Source: Primula veris (Eukaryota > Streptophyta > Magnoliopsida > Ericales > Primulaceae). Taken from it: a stretch of 64,000 nucleotides of DNA. The stretch is from contig OY821741.1 of NCBI GenBank assembly GCA_963682055.1, positions 8,873,501-8,937,500 of the forward strand, written 5' to 3'. Below, in pieces: positions 47,084 to 58,748 of the stretch (the first letter of the stretch is position 1; every line of letters starts with the position of its first letter). The translations under genes were made by a program, and so were the position numbers. The notes beneath the pieces were generated by a model. The model saw nothing but the letters and a program-made list of their open reading frames with translations. It was not told the DNA's origin and made no database searches.

Positions 47084-47489
47084 TGTGGTCTAATTAACTA
47101 AAACAATTATATTTATGCTAATATTCTTAAATGAGCTAGTTAAATGATCTATTAAGAATAGCCCAATAAAACATGCGGTATGTTATGTGATTTGTAATTT
47201 GTATTATCCAATAGTAAACTAATTAGATTTTATGAGATTTTAATTAGTATTACTATATAAATAATATATGTTTTGGTCTCTTAAACTAATATCTAACAAC
47301 TTTCCTCCTCCATTCGCATCAATAGAGAAAGATCCATAGACATGGAGGATTAGTCTAGAAGACCAATAGCCCATAATCCGTTATCGTATCCAACACAATG
47401 GAACCAGATATGTATTCGTATTGATTTCTATGTAATCTTGATAATCTGACATAAAATATCTACTTATTTTTATAGATTTAGTTCTAACA
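47084..47489 (+). repeat. 5' LTR of the decayed copia element
   Basis: Contains aaacatgcggt, ccaatagtaaactaatta, attactatataaataatat (a likely TATA region), ccgttatcgtatccaacacaatgg-like and gatttagttctaaca blocks, all shared with 52268-52672. Confidence 0.82.
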
Positions 47490-49639
47490 ATTGGTATCAA
47501 TAGCCTGTTTTATGTTTGAATATTAATATTGATCATATAAGATGCGGTTATTGAATTTTAGATATATACATATGATTTTGGTTTGTTTGAATAAATCTAT
47601 ACAGTTTCTCGGATTTAACTCATCGCACATGTGTTTTCAATAATCAATAATTGTATGGTTGTTGTTGGTTACATCTTTTGAATGTGATATAAAATATTGT
47701 GTGATCTTATTTTATATTGGTGACTTATGCCTTTAGTTATATTCAGATTATTATGTATGGTTTAATGCATAATTGAACTATACTCCCATGTATGTTACTA
47801 ACATTTCAAGTTCATATATATATATATAATATCATTCGGTTATTGCTACTGGATTTTATTTTTTATTGTTTATGAGGAATTCAATTTATATGTTAGTATA
47901 TCTATGTAGCTCATTTAATTATGTTTTGTCTGGCCTGTTGTACTAATATGGAATCAATTTATAGTACATGTAATTTGTATTCAGTTGTGCACATCACTTC
48001 GTATTAAAGTTGGATTATTTTTTATTTATTTTTTGTTCAAGCTCCATATAATAAAGAAAAGATTAGACTTTTGTTTATAGTATGTGATGTTTAAGGTCAT
48101 GTTTTTACCGACAGAATCATTCGGTCTTTTGGATTTCCATAATATTTTTGTTTGCTTGCTTCGTTGTTGCTCCTATATTTTTATTTAGCTGTGCATGTGT
48201 GCCATGTTTAAGGTTGGGATAATTTATGATGTAATTTTTTCAGTTGAAAACAATTAATATATATTGTTTGAATAAGAAAGATTAATTATTTGTTTCTTTC
48301 TCCGTGCATATGGAACTACAATTTATAAGTCATTCGTAAATTGATATGTATGTGAGTGGCACACTTCGTATTGTTGGGAAAAAGTATACGACGGATTTTT
48401 TTTTTATATGCCATGAGTTACTCTTGAGTGCTTTCTATAAAATAGGCATACGACCATAAGATATGCTGATGTATATTTTTTTGTTTTGTATAAAAGAAAC
48501 CTGGATTTTTTATAAACCTTTTTCAGTAGTTTTCTTTGGTTCTCATGCTTATGTTTTTTTTTATGAAATCAGTGTACTACATTTGGATGCCTTATTTAAT
48601 TAATTATAATTATGTAGTGTATGAACTGTTTGTAAACTTAGCTTTAGTCCAATTATTTTTTATTTTTTCTAAGGCATTCAATTTATATGTGGCATATCAA
48701 CACTTAGCTTTAGTCCAATTAGTTTTATGATTCATTATTTATAATTATGAAGTGTATGAACTGTTTGTAAACTTAGTACGCATAGGATTATTATTCGCTA
48801 ACAGCTCTTATCTTTTATGAACTTCATTAATTACTGTTTTACTCATTGTTGGCCTATTGTAATTACATGTTAGTATATTCATTACGTTAGGCTTGTGGAA
48901 ACATACCGAGTATAACTAGTTTGCAATTGTCTTGTCAGTAAGTAAAGTATTTTTGTCGAATAATTTTACATCGTATCTTTCTCATACTTGTATTATTCAT
49001 GAATGATTGAGAAAATAAAATATCAAACATTATAATTTTTGGTATTTGCACTAGATTTTGGATTTTGGACACTAACTTTATTTATTTTTGTCTCTTATTT
49101 TGATATAAATTAATTAAAACAAAATGTTGCCAAAGTAACCTCTTATGCATAGATTTATTTTATTTTGAAATAATAAGATGTGTGTGTTTTTTGTTTATGC
49201 GAATTATGATAGGCCCAAATGAAGGTCATTGGTTGGACGAACAACGAATGCACATGTGGGAATGATGAGTGATAATTATAAAGTTTCCATGTGAACAATA
49301 CACCGGCCCAAAGAAAGGTTATTGTTTGACCGAATTTATTATCAACATTTGATTTTTGCGTTGAGACCACTTACAAGTTGATATTTCTGTTCAAAGACTA
49401 AAAATCAATATTATGTTAGGTATCTTGTTTAAATGGGCCCACCACCACTATAGTTAATTGAAATTTGTGTCGTACAGAACTATTTTAATATGGTTTATTA
49501 TGAATGTTCTGACATATTTCTATTAAGTGAGCTTAAATATTTATTCATTTCGAATTTATGGTTAAAGCATCTGTTGTTAATATTACTGCCAACATAAACT
49601 TAATTCTTGTACTTAACGACACAAATCTTAAAAGATGGA

Positions 49640-51920
49640 AAAGAGAACATTTTATTGGTTCTCGGCTACATGGATTTAGACTATGCATTAAGTAAGGATG
49701 ACCCGCTTCTCTTACAGATAAAAGTTCTGCTAATGAAAGGCGAACTTTAATAAGTGAAAACGTTCTAATCTCTCAAATCTAATGATCCTAAAGGTTTTCT
49801 TATAGAAATTGAAAATTGTTTTGTAGATAATCAGAAAATAACTAAGGATAAATAAATTACGGTGGGAACTTCACAACCAAATAAACAAAAGATTCTTGAT
49901 AAGGAATTTCCATGTTTTTTTTGCCAAAAATTTGGGTATATGAATAAGTAATGTTCCAAAACATCGTATGGCGTGTATATGAAGGTGGAATTTTCACCGT
50001 TGTTTGTTCTGAAGTTAATTTGACTTTTAGCCTAAAATATTTAGTGAATAAATTCAGTTGCTACTACTCATATAAGTGTTTCTATGCAAGGTTGCATTTG
50101 GAGTCGGCCGCCTAGTGAATATGAAAGATTCATTTATCTGGGAGATGGTAAAACAATTATTATTGAAGCGATTGGCATTTTTAGATTATTTATGAGACTG
50201 GTCAATTTATTGAATTAAAAGAGACTTATGTTGTACGGTCATTTAGACGTAATTTGATTTCTATTTCTATTTTGGACAATTATGGTTATTTTTGTTCATT
50301 TGGTAATACGAAATTTAATCTCTTTCTTAATTCTACTTTGGTTGCGACTAGTTATTTGGTTGATAAACTATATATGTTGAATACAGGTGCTTTATCTAAT
50401 GAAACCTTGCAAACGACATTAAGAGGTACAAAAGGCAAATTTTTAATGAGACTTCTGTCAATATATGGAACAGACACTTAGTATGCATCTCAAAAGGAAA
50501 ATAAAAAGATTTGCGTTAGATGGAATTCTTAGACGCCTTGATTACACAGACTTTGATGTATGCGTCGAATGTATCAAAGGTAAACAGACAAACATAAGGA
50601 AATTAAGTGTTAATATGAGTTCTGGCATCTGACAATTGATAAATACTAATACATATATATATGGTCCATTCTTTATGGTTACTTGGAATGTCCAATGGTA
50701 TTTTATCTTTTTATAGATGACTATTCTTATTATCGTGACTAAAAAAAATTGAGGGATTTTAAGTTTTATTATCCCTCAACTAAATCCTTTTTCGAAACAG
50801 AAAATGCGAAAATTCTTAAAAATGCTGTGTTTGAAGGGGGAGATAAAGTTAGGAATGTTGTCTTTGAAAAATTTGAAAAAAGAGAATTCAGTTCATTATA
50901 TGTTGTTATTGACAATGATCATTTTAACATTGTTCAAGAAACCCTCGAAGACAACAATAAGAATTTACCTATAATACTCCATACTCAAAATTAAGAGATT
51001 GCTACAGAAGATCAAACTCAACATCTCAAAGGTGGATTAATGCCCTGAATGATAAGATGAATCCATAAAAGACAATGACGTTTAGGATCTTGTCAAATTG
51101 CCTGAAGGTATGAATCCCATTGGTTGCAAATTGATATTTAAAATCAAAAAAGATTATAAGGGAAATATTGAGAGATATAAAGCACGTCTAGATACAAAAG
51201 GTTTAACTCAGGTTTCATCGAATCATTCTTTTAGGGCTATAATGACACTTGTAACTCATTTTGATTTAGAGTTGCACGAGATGGATATTAAGATAACTTT
51301 TTTTAATGATGACATTGATAAAACTGTATATATGACACAACCAGAAAACTTTGTATTAGGTGATTCAAAGTCAATGGTTTGCAAATTCAAAAAATTCATC
51401 TATGGTTGCAAGCAAGTTTCCTGTCAATGGTATCACAAGTTCCATCAAATCATTATCTCATACGGTTTTGAGGTCAATACAATTGATGATTGTGCATATG
51501 ACAAGTTCAGTGAGAGTAAATTATCTTCCTATTGCTTTATGTCGATAACATACTATTGACAATTAAGAGATATAGGCTCCTTGCACGAAAATAAGAGATT
51601 TCTAACTAAGTATTTTGAAATGAAAGATCTTGGCGACGTCTTTTTTGTATTAGGAATTAAAGATACACCTAAATCGCTCTCGGTGTGTCCTTAGTTTATC
51701 ACAAAAGAGCTATATTGATAAGGTACACATGATTGATTATGCACAATGAGATACTCCCTTCACCAAATGAGACAAATTTAGTCTCAATTAATTCCCCAAT
51801 AATGAAAATAAAGTAAAGAGGTGCAAAAGATTCTTTATGCATGCTCAAATATGTACACGTTTAGATTTGGCGTACATAGTGGGTATATTAGGCAGATACT
51901 TAAGTGACCCCGGCATAGAT
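49640..51920 (+). pseudogene. Copia gag-pol remnant with an integrase-core deletion
   Basis: A decayed CCHC knuckle lies near 49913-49960. The protease-downstream region reads SMQGCIW.RPPS..ERFIYLGDGKTI near 50080-50160. A zinc-site region with ..C.ECIKGKQTNIRK lies around 50560-50610. Then at about 50700-50745 the start of the integrase core (DDYS) runs directly into the post-integrase segment (KFYYPSTKSFFETENAKIL, frame 50749-50994), so most of the catalytic core is missing. RT is at 51098-51559: KLIFKIKKDYKGNIERYKAR, DLELHEMDIKITFFN, then SMVCKFKKFIYGCKQVS. Several stops follow. This copy cannot encode an active integrase. Confidence 0.7.
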
Positions 51921-52267
51921 TCTTATAAAGCATCCAAACGGTGTATAATGTATTAATAAAGAACAAAAGATTATATGCTCAAATATCGAAAGCTAGAAAA
52001 TTTGGAGATCATACAGTATTCTGACTCCGATCTTGCAAGTTGTTAAGAAATCCACTTCTGTCTATGTTTATATGTTGTTAGGAAGTTATATATGGAAAGG
52101 TGCTAAGTAGACACTCATAGCTCCTTCCATCATGACAACAAAATTCATAATTTGATATGAGGCAACCAATTATGCGATATGACTGTGAAATTTTATCACT
52201 AGACTGCGAGTTGCAGATGGTATTGAAAGCCCACTAAAGATTTATTGTTATTCGAGTAAATTATGAT

Positions 52268-52672
52268 TGTGCTAATTAATAAAGATAATTATATTTGTGC
52301 TAATATTCTTGAATATGTTAGTTAAGTGATCTAATAAGAATAGTCCAATTAAACATGCGGTTTGATATGGACTTTGCAATGTGTATTAACCAATAGTAAA
52401 CTAATTAGGGTTCATGAGATTCTAATTAGTATTACTATATAAATAATATAGAGTTTTGTCCCAAAACTATTATCTAACAACTCTACTCATGCATTTCCAT
52501 CAATAGAGAGAGATCCATACAGAGGGAAGATTAGTCAGTGAAAGACTAATAGTGCATAATCCGTCATCGTATCCAATACAATGGAACCATGTATATATTC
52601 GTATTGATTCCTATGTAATTTTGATAGTCTGACATAAAAAATCTACTCATTTTTATAGATTTAGTCCTAACA
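52268..52672 (+). repeat. 3' LTR of the decayed copia element
   Basis: Partner of 47084-47489 with the same ends and scattered substitutions throughout. It is followed by tgtcaacc, which does not match the sequence before the left LTR. Confidence 0.8.
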
Positions 52673-53672
52673 TGTCAACCACGACTTCATGTTTAGTCTA
52701 GTGTGCCAATGAAGTAGTTATTTTCTTTATTATACCTCTTAGTTGATCTGTTTTGCCTGCCTTTGGTTTGTTAAACATTTTATAATTTAAAATAGACTTG
52801 AAAAGAAAGCCAAGTGAGGCAAAAATGCACATTTGTTATTGGTGCCTGCCTTTACTGCCATATTTTCTTTTCAAAGAAAAAATTGTTTTTTATTAATAAA
52901 ACTGAACAAAGTAAAATTATTACACACGAATTTGAGATAAGCGGGCAATAAACATGTCTTTTTGTGTGTGCAAAAAATTTCCTTTATAGGTAGAGACTTG
53001 AGAGGTATATGATTATTTTTTTGAATCGGTTTGGCTGGATTTGGAAATCCCAATTAGGGGTTGTAACTCACAAAAGTTACAGCTTACTTCTAAAACTCAA
53101 TTCTAAATTTATTCTGAAATTTACAGACCGATAATTGACGGCATTGAGGATAAGGAAGTCTATCAGTAGTACACCGACGAAATAGCCTAGCAGATTCTAA
53201 TAGGGACCATGAGGCTCTTAGACTTATTGGGGATGGAATTGGAGCTTTAAGGACATTATGACTGAATTCTGTCGGCTTCTTGGGCAAGTCGACGCGAACA
53301 AAATCCACCAGCTCACCTCTTACTGGGGAAGTGCAAACAATGACATTGAGACTCGATCGTTTCATGATAGGATTAACTACCCACTTTCATGGGAAAGCTA
53401 GGTAAGGACAGTTAGGGGCTGCAAAACCCACCCCCACCCCCTGAAAAAATAGCTTTTTCGCATGTATTTTGATCAAAAGGTTTAAAGTGTTTCATGCCCC
53501 CTCCGTAAAATAACTTTATATGAGGTATAAAAAAAATTTAATAGAAAATTAGCCCCCACATTTCACAATTCTAGTTCCGCCATTGCCCACTTTCCAGGTC
53601 CCAATTCTGGGATTATGATTTCAATATCGCAAAAAGCTAAAGCAATTTTTAGTTGTTCGGTTTGATATTAAG
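52673..53672. other. Spacer with one unassigned minus-strand frame
   Basis: Mostly AT-rich. The minus-strand frame 53090-53365 (91 codons, starting MKRSSLNVIVCTSPVRGELV) has a more balanced composition than its surroundings and could be part of an old gene fragment. I recognise no family and see no supporting splice sites or homologous copy. Confidence 0.3.
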
Positions 53673-55718
53673 GTACACTACAAGAAAATACATATTCAAC
53701 AACAAAAACGTATGTTGCCAAGATGTTGCTAAAGGCTTGTAGCAAAAAGTTACCGCAACAATATTAAAATTTAAGGTTAAATACTAAGTTTTTTGCAACA
53801 ATTAGTTTGTAGCTGATTTTGAATAATATTATTGCTAATCATAAATAGATTTGTGGTAGTAAAATCAATTTTGTTGCCGTGCCCAAACTATTTTGTTGTG
53901 GTGGATTCATATTTTGTAGTAATTCAGCTTTTGTTTTATTGGTATCGAGAACCATTTTGACAGAAATGGAATTTAAACTAATTAGTAATATAATATAATT
54001 TATTTTATTATTTATTGGTTTAAATTACCATAACAGACGTCTTATCAATCATAATTTTCTTTTGTATTGATTTTTGTTTTAACTTTAAACCAATAGGAAT
54101 CATTCATTATTTTGAATTGAAACTAATGATTTCTGTTTGAACTTTGAACAAAATCTGCAGTTCTGGGAATCTTCAAACAAAAACACCTGTATTTCTGGAG
54201 ACCTACATAACAAAAATATACATAAAACTCAAGGTTAGAATCAATTAGCACCTAGAATATAGAGAAATACATTTAAAACGTATTTTTACGGAAGAATCAT
54301 TGTTGATACGTGATAGAGTGTAAACTGGAAATTTTCCAAGTTTATAATAACATAAAGTTTTTTAAATTTTAAATGTATCTTAAAAAAGTTGAAGCTTTGA
54401 ACAATTTATATATTTTTTTATTGTAAAACGTAAGTAAGATCATATGTTTGAATACTATGAACAATCATATATAAACATAAAAAATGCTACCTACAAGTTT
54501 GAAGAATGGATATCAATTATAATGTGTACTTAAAAATCCTACCTTGAAACTAACACATGCCTTCACTTTCTTCATTTTTAATGTAGAACCGTTTATATTT
54601 GAAGATATGTGTAACTAAATACTAGGGCTGACTTTTTTTTTACCGAGTTATACCAACCGACCGTTTTTCGAACCGAACCAATCAAATCGGTACCAAAAGT
54701 TTGGTATACCGACATTACGGTCCGGTACAATCAAACCAATCTTTAAAAGTCGGTTCGGTTTCGGTATTCGTTTGGTGAGTTCGATATGGTACCGATTCAA
54801 ACCGAAATATGAAAATATACTATGTAAACAAATAAACTAAAAGACTTATATACACTTAATTATTAATATTGTTATAATATACTTATATTACTTTTTATAG
54901 TGAATATTTATAACATTTTCTTTTATTTATAGTATTTACTAGAAATATATAGTATGTTTTTTTTTTCAATACGCACAATTTTTCTATCATCACTTGTAAA
55001 CTCTAAATTTTGGTATGAAAACGAAAACGAACCCAACCAACCGAATAGTTTGGTATACCGAAAGTTCGGTATACCGAAATTTTTGGTTCGGTAATGGTAT
55101 AAAAATTCTCAAACCAAACTAGTTTGGTATGATATTGGTATGTAGTCAAAAAGTTCGGTACTCTGCTAAATACAGAAGGTAAGAGATAAGAAGGAAAGTG
55201 GGGGAATAATGGCTAAAATTTAGGAGAAGATAAACACTCAAATTTAAAAAGAATGGATGTTTTAGTTATATAATCTGATTTATTCTTAATTTTCGGAAAA
55301 AATTCTACCAAAAGAATATTTTTGTTTCATATTGTTTATAACGAAAATATTTTTCCCTTGAATGAGTTTTTGAGGAGGTAATTCATAATTTCAGTTGTTT
55401 TCTTCGTATTTCATATTTTTCTAATTACTCATAACAAATTGTCAATAAGAAATTAAATTAATGTAATGTTCTGTGCAAAACATTAGGATGTACAAGTGTA
55501 CGTTAACAACAAATCATCTGGGTAGTGTCGCAAAACACCATGAATTTCGGCAACAAACCATTTAAGTTGTAGCTGAGGATTTACCCATCAACCACAAAAA
55601 TTTTGTATGTTGCCATATGTATACATTCAATTACAAAGTGTAATTATGTTGTTAAAAGCTTATCATTTGGCAACATAATAAATTTTTGTTGTTAAAAATG
55701 TATTTTCTTGTAGTGGTA
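53673..55718. mobile_element. Non-autonomous CACTA transposon with target duplication gta
   Basis: The element itself is 53676-55715. The left end is CACTACAAGAAAATACAT and the right end is its exact inverse, flanked by gta (53673-53675 and 55716-55718). CACTACAAGAAAA is the classic terminal motif of plant CACTA (En/Spm) elements, which make 3-bp duplications. Subterminal sequence at both ends is rich in ttgttg/caacaa and gcaaca units (e.g. ttgccaagatgttgctaaag), typical of TnpA-type binding arrays. There is no transposase frame, so it must rely on another element. It carries a hAT MITE at 54623-55165. Confidence 0.9.
54615..55173. mobile_element. hAT-type MITE nested in the CACTA element
   Basis: The 543-base element (54623-55165) is flanked by ctaaatac (54615-54622 and 55166-55173), an 8-bp duplication as expected for hAT. 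Ends are TAGGGCTGAC and, inverted, CAGAGTACCG, which both fit the YAGRG pattern of hAT termini. The inside is built from accgaaccgaaccg/cggttcggtt and ggtataccgaa repeats in both orientations, so the strand could fold extensively. No coding capacity. Confidence 0.85.
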
Positions 55719-56700
55719 GTTACACAATTTCCAAACCATAGATTTTTGGAAATTTTTTGTTCGTATGCAAAAGTTATCAAAATTCAGTGTATATTCTAAC
55801 ATATACTGTAATTGTATAGAAGTTTCCGAAATTGATGCCTGCATTAATTTCGAAATCAAAATATTTATTTCCAAAATACAAATATATTAAACTTCAGAAT
55901 CTTTCATTAAATTACTCGACTATATAAAGTGGGAGGGTGATATTCCGGCAACCAAACTAATAGTAGTACGTACTACATAGTCCATTTTCAGAGTTTTTTT
56001 TCAAAATGGTCTGATTGGTGGTCAAAAATACCAGAATAGTCTACCTCTCTTTTAAATACCCAATATGGTTTACCTGTTTATATTCGTTAATTGAATTGAC
56101 AAAGTTTATAAAAATTAAATAGAACTTCGTTAATTGAATTGACGAAGTTCATAAAAAAATTAAATAAAACTTCGTTAATTAAATTGACGAAGTTCATAAA
56201 AATAATTAAATATTATTTCGTTAATTGAATTGACGAAGTTGATTAAAAAAAATTAAATAGAACTTCGTTAATTGAATTGACGAAGTTCATAAAAATAATT
56301 AAATACTACTTCGTTAATTGAATTGACGAAGTTCGATGAAATTTTTTTTTAAATTCCCGTTCGTTAAAAAATATTAATTCAATTCAATTCAATTACGTAA
56401 TAAACTGTTCTTAGTCTTGTCTAACCGAGAACTTAAGTTAAAGTCATCTTGTTTTATACCCTTGCTCCCTATTACTCTCCTTTTAATGTCCCCGCCAATT
56501 CCGACAACAGACAATAGGAAACTGAGTCGCCCATAAATAGATTCTTTGAAAACTCTTTGTGGCCACTTAAATAGTGAATCTCCACCTCAATGAAGCCGAA
56601 CAAGAAGAAATACTATGTTTTTCTTGGTCTTGGATCAAAGAAATTTGCAAGGATTGACCTGTAAAAATATCAAACAAAAAAGAAAGTAAAACTTAGTGAC
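55719..56700. other. Spacer before the minus-strand copia element
   Basis: Contains the hairpin tandem array listed separately. At about 56592-56665 a short exon-like reading (MKPNKKKYYVFLGLGSKKFA) is present, but it is too short to assign. No other feature seen. Confidence 0.35.
56085..56345. repeat. Tandem array of a 46-48-bp hairpin-forming unit
   Basis: About six copies of acttcgttaattgaattgac followed by gaagttcataaaaa..ttaaata lie head to tail. Each unit contains an inverted repeat (aacttcgt ... acgaagtt) around aattgaatt. Copies vary by a few bases and by the length of the A run. Confidence 0.85.
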
Positions 56701-56952
56701 TGTTGTGTGGCAACTATTAGCAAAGTATCGACATAGCAAGATATGTATGGAGAGAGAGTAAAGTCGTCTTATTCAAGTATGAATATATGTGTCCCAACTA
56801 TGAAGACTCCAACCCCTTTATATAGTGGAGGGGTGGAACAAGATACATGTACAAGAGAGAAGCTAGAAAGCCATAAGTCACAAACTCAAAGGTTATACAT
56901 AATGTATGTAACCTATACATGAATATGGACAACCACACAATGTATCATAACA
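56701..56952 (-). repeat. 3' LTR of a minus-strand copia element
   Basis: Begins tgttgtgtggcaactattag and ends gtatcataaca; followed by ctcccccttg (minus strand caagggggag), the polypurine tract. A TATA-like ctttatatagtgg lies at 56815-56827. The partner LTR is beyond the window. Confidence 0.88.
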
Positions 56953-57651
56953 CTCCCCCTTGGGTGTCCAAACATTCTGCAAGCTTCCTCGTCTTCATAA
57001 ACTTTGTTGAGTCGCATTCGCAATTGTCAACACATAAAACCTCAAGCCCGAAAAACCCACAAAAACCGGATAATAGGACAAAATGGTGTTGCCGAATGGA
57101 GTGGCCGAAACGCTATACAAGTGCGTTAATGAACTGACTAGAAAATATGTGCCTCATCAAAACCTTACCAAGAAAACCCAGTGGGAAAAAACTTGGTCGA
57201 AAGACAAAAGAGTACACAACTATCAGTAGTAGCGGGGGAAATAACCATACACGGTGTCTCATTAAAAACTTGTTAGAGAAAACCATGTGGGACAAAACTC
57301 TAATCGAAGGACAAAAGAATGCACGATGGTTAGAAGTATACAACTGGATACTCCCCCTGATTTCAGCAATCATAAGTGAGAACGGGATTAGAAATGTGTC
57401 TCGCTAAAAAAATCTTGTCAAGGTAAACCCAGTGGGACAAACCCTTGAACTAAGGACAAAAAGCGTACAAAAGCATTCATCAGGATGATCCCCCTCTCAT
57501 GCACACTACTGGGTGCAGGAATAATAACTAGTGAGAACTTGCACGCAACAGGGTGCTAAGCATATGTGAGGATACACACAACAGGGTGATAAGCATACGT
57601 CAGGATGCTCCCCCTCACTTGCACACAACAGGGTGCATGGAAACATGTCGT

Positions 57652-58748
57652 TTAGGAAAGCTCGGAGAGCTTCCTAAGTCCGATCGCTCTAACATGTTTT
57701 TGGAACGAATATTTTGGCAGTGACTTGGTGAACAAGTCTGCATGATTGTTCTCGGATCCAATATGCTTCACTTCAATCCTTTGAAGCTCTTGTTGTTCAT
57801 GTGTAAAGAACAAATTTGGCGAAATATGTTTAGTGGCATCACCTTTGATGTAACCATGTTTCGCTTGATCAATAACAGCGGTGTTGTCCTCATAAATAAC
57901 AACTGGTTCATCAGGATCATAAGGTAGATCACACGTACTTCGAATATGGCCAATAACTGCTCGAAGCCATACACACTCTCTAGTTGCCTCATAGAGCGCG
58001 AGTAGCTCAAAGTGGTTCGTCGAAGTAGCCACCAAGATCTGTTTACGAGACCTCCACGATATCGCCGTGTTCCCTATGGTAAAGACATAACCAGATTGGG
58101 AACGTCACTTGTGCGGGTCTGATAAGTAACCCGCATAGGCGTAACCGACAAGGGTTGCGTTATTTCGAGGATCAAAGGAACTAGATCCGTTCGGCGCAAT
58201 GGGATAAAATAAGCCCATGTCCGTAGTACCTCTAAGGTAACGGAAAATGTCTTTTATGCCAGTCCAGTAGCAGCGTGTTGGCGCGGTGCTGTGTCGAGCT
58301 AGACAATTCACAGCAAACGAGATGTCCGGTCTAGTACATTGGGCCAAGTATAATAGTGCGCCTATTGCACCCAGATATGAACACTCAGGGCTTAATATCT
58401 CTTCATCGTCCTCCTTTGGATGGAAGGGGTCCTTATTAATGTCTAAAGAGCGAACGACCATGGGAGTAGAGGACGGCTTAGCGTCACTATGACTAAAGCG
58501 CCTCAACACCTTTTGGATGTAGCTTTCTTGATGGACTAAAATTCCATCTTTACGGTGCTCGATCTGCAGGCCGAGGCAATACCGTGTCTTCCCAAGATCT
58601 TTCATCTCGAATTCCTTCTTCAGGATTTCAGCAGTTTCAAACACCTCTTTCGAGGTTCCTATGAGATTCATATCATCTACATAGACTGTGATAATCGCAT
58701 ATCCTGAAGTGGATTTCTTTATGAACACGCATGGGCATAGTTCATTAT
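57652..58748 (-). pseudogene. Copia RT (C-terminal part) and RNase H, one stop codon
   Basis: One frame covers both pieces. RT part (58108-58748): CVFIKKSTSGY, the catalytic TVYVDDMNLIGT, KKEFEMKDLGKTRYCLGLQIEH, and LLYLAQCTRPDISFAVNCLAR. An in-frame TGA lies at 58105-58107 just after the first RNase H strand. The remainder (57652-58104) contains the GYVF and SWRSRKQ stretch, ATSTNHFELLALYEA, the conserved ..YEDNTAVIDQAKHG and the C-terminal HADLFTKSLP. In the first RNase H block the sequence reads GYAYAGYLSD, where I expect an aspartate at the second Tyr, so a catalytic residue may be lost (GAT to TAT). Confidence 0.85.

Larger units (their letters stand above)
47084..52672 (+). mobile_element. 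Decayed plus-strand copia retrotransposon
   Basis: LTRs 47084-47489 and 52268-52672 (406 and 405 bases) start TGTG and end ...ctaaca, with roughly 85-90% similarity by eye. The left one is followed by attggtatcaatagcc, a variant primer-binding site. Internal RT and gag-protease remnants are in the same orientation. I could not find a matching 5-bp duplication, so the ends may be slightly off or mutated. Confidence 0.8.
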
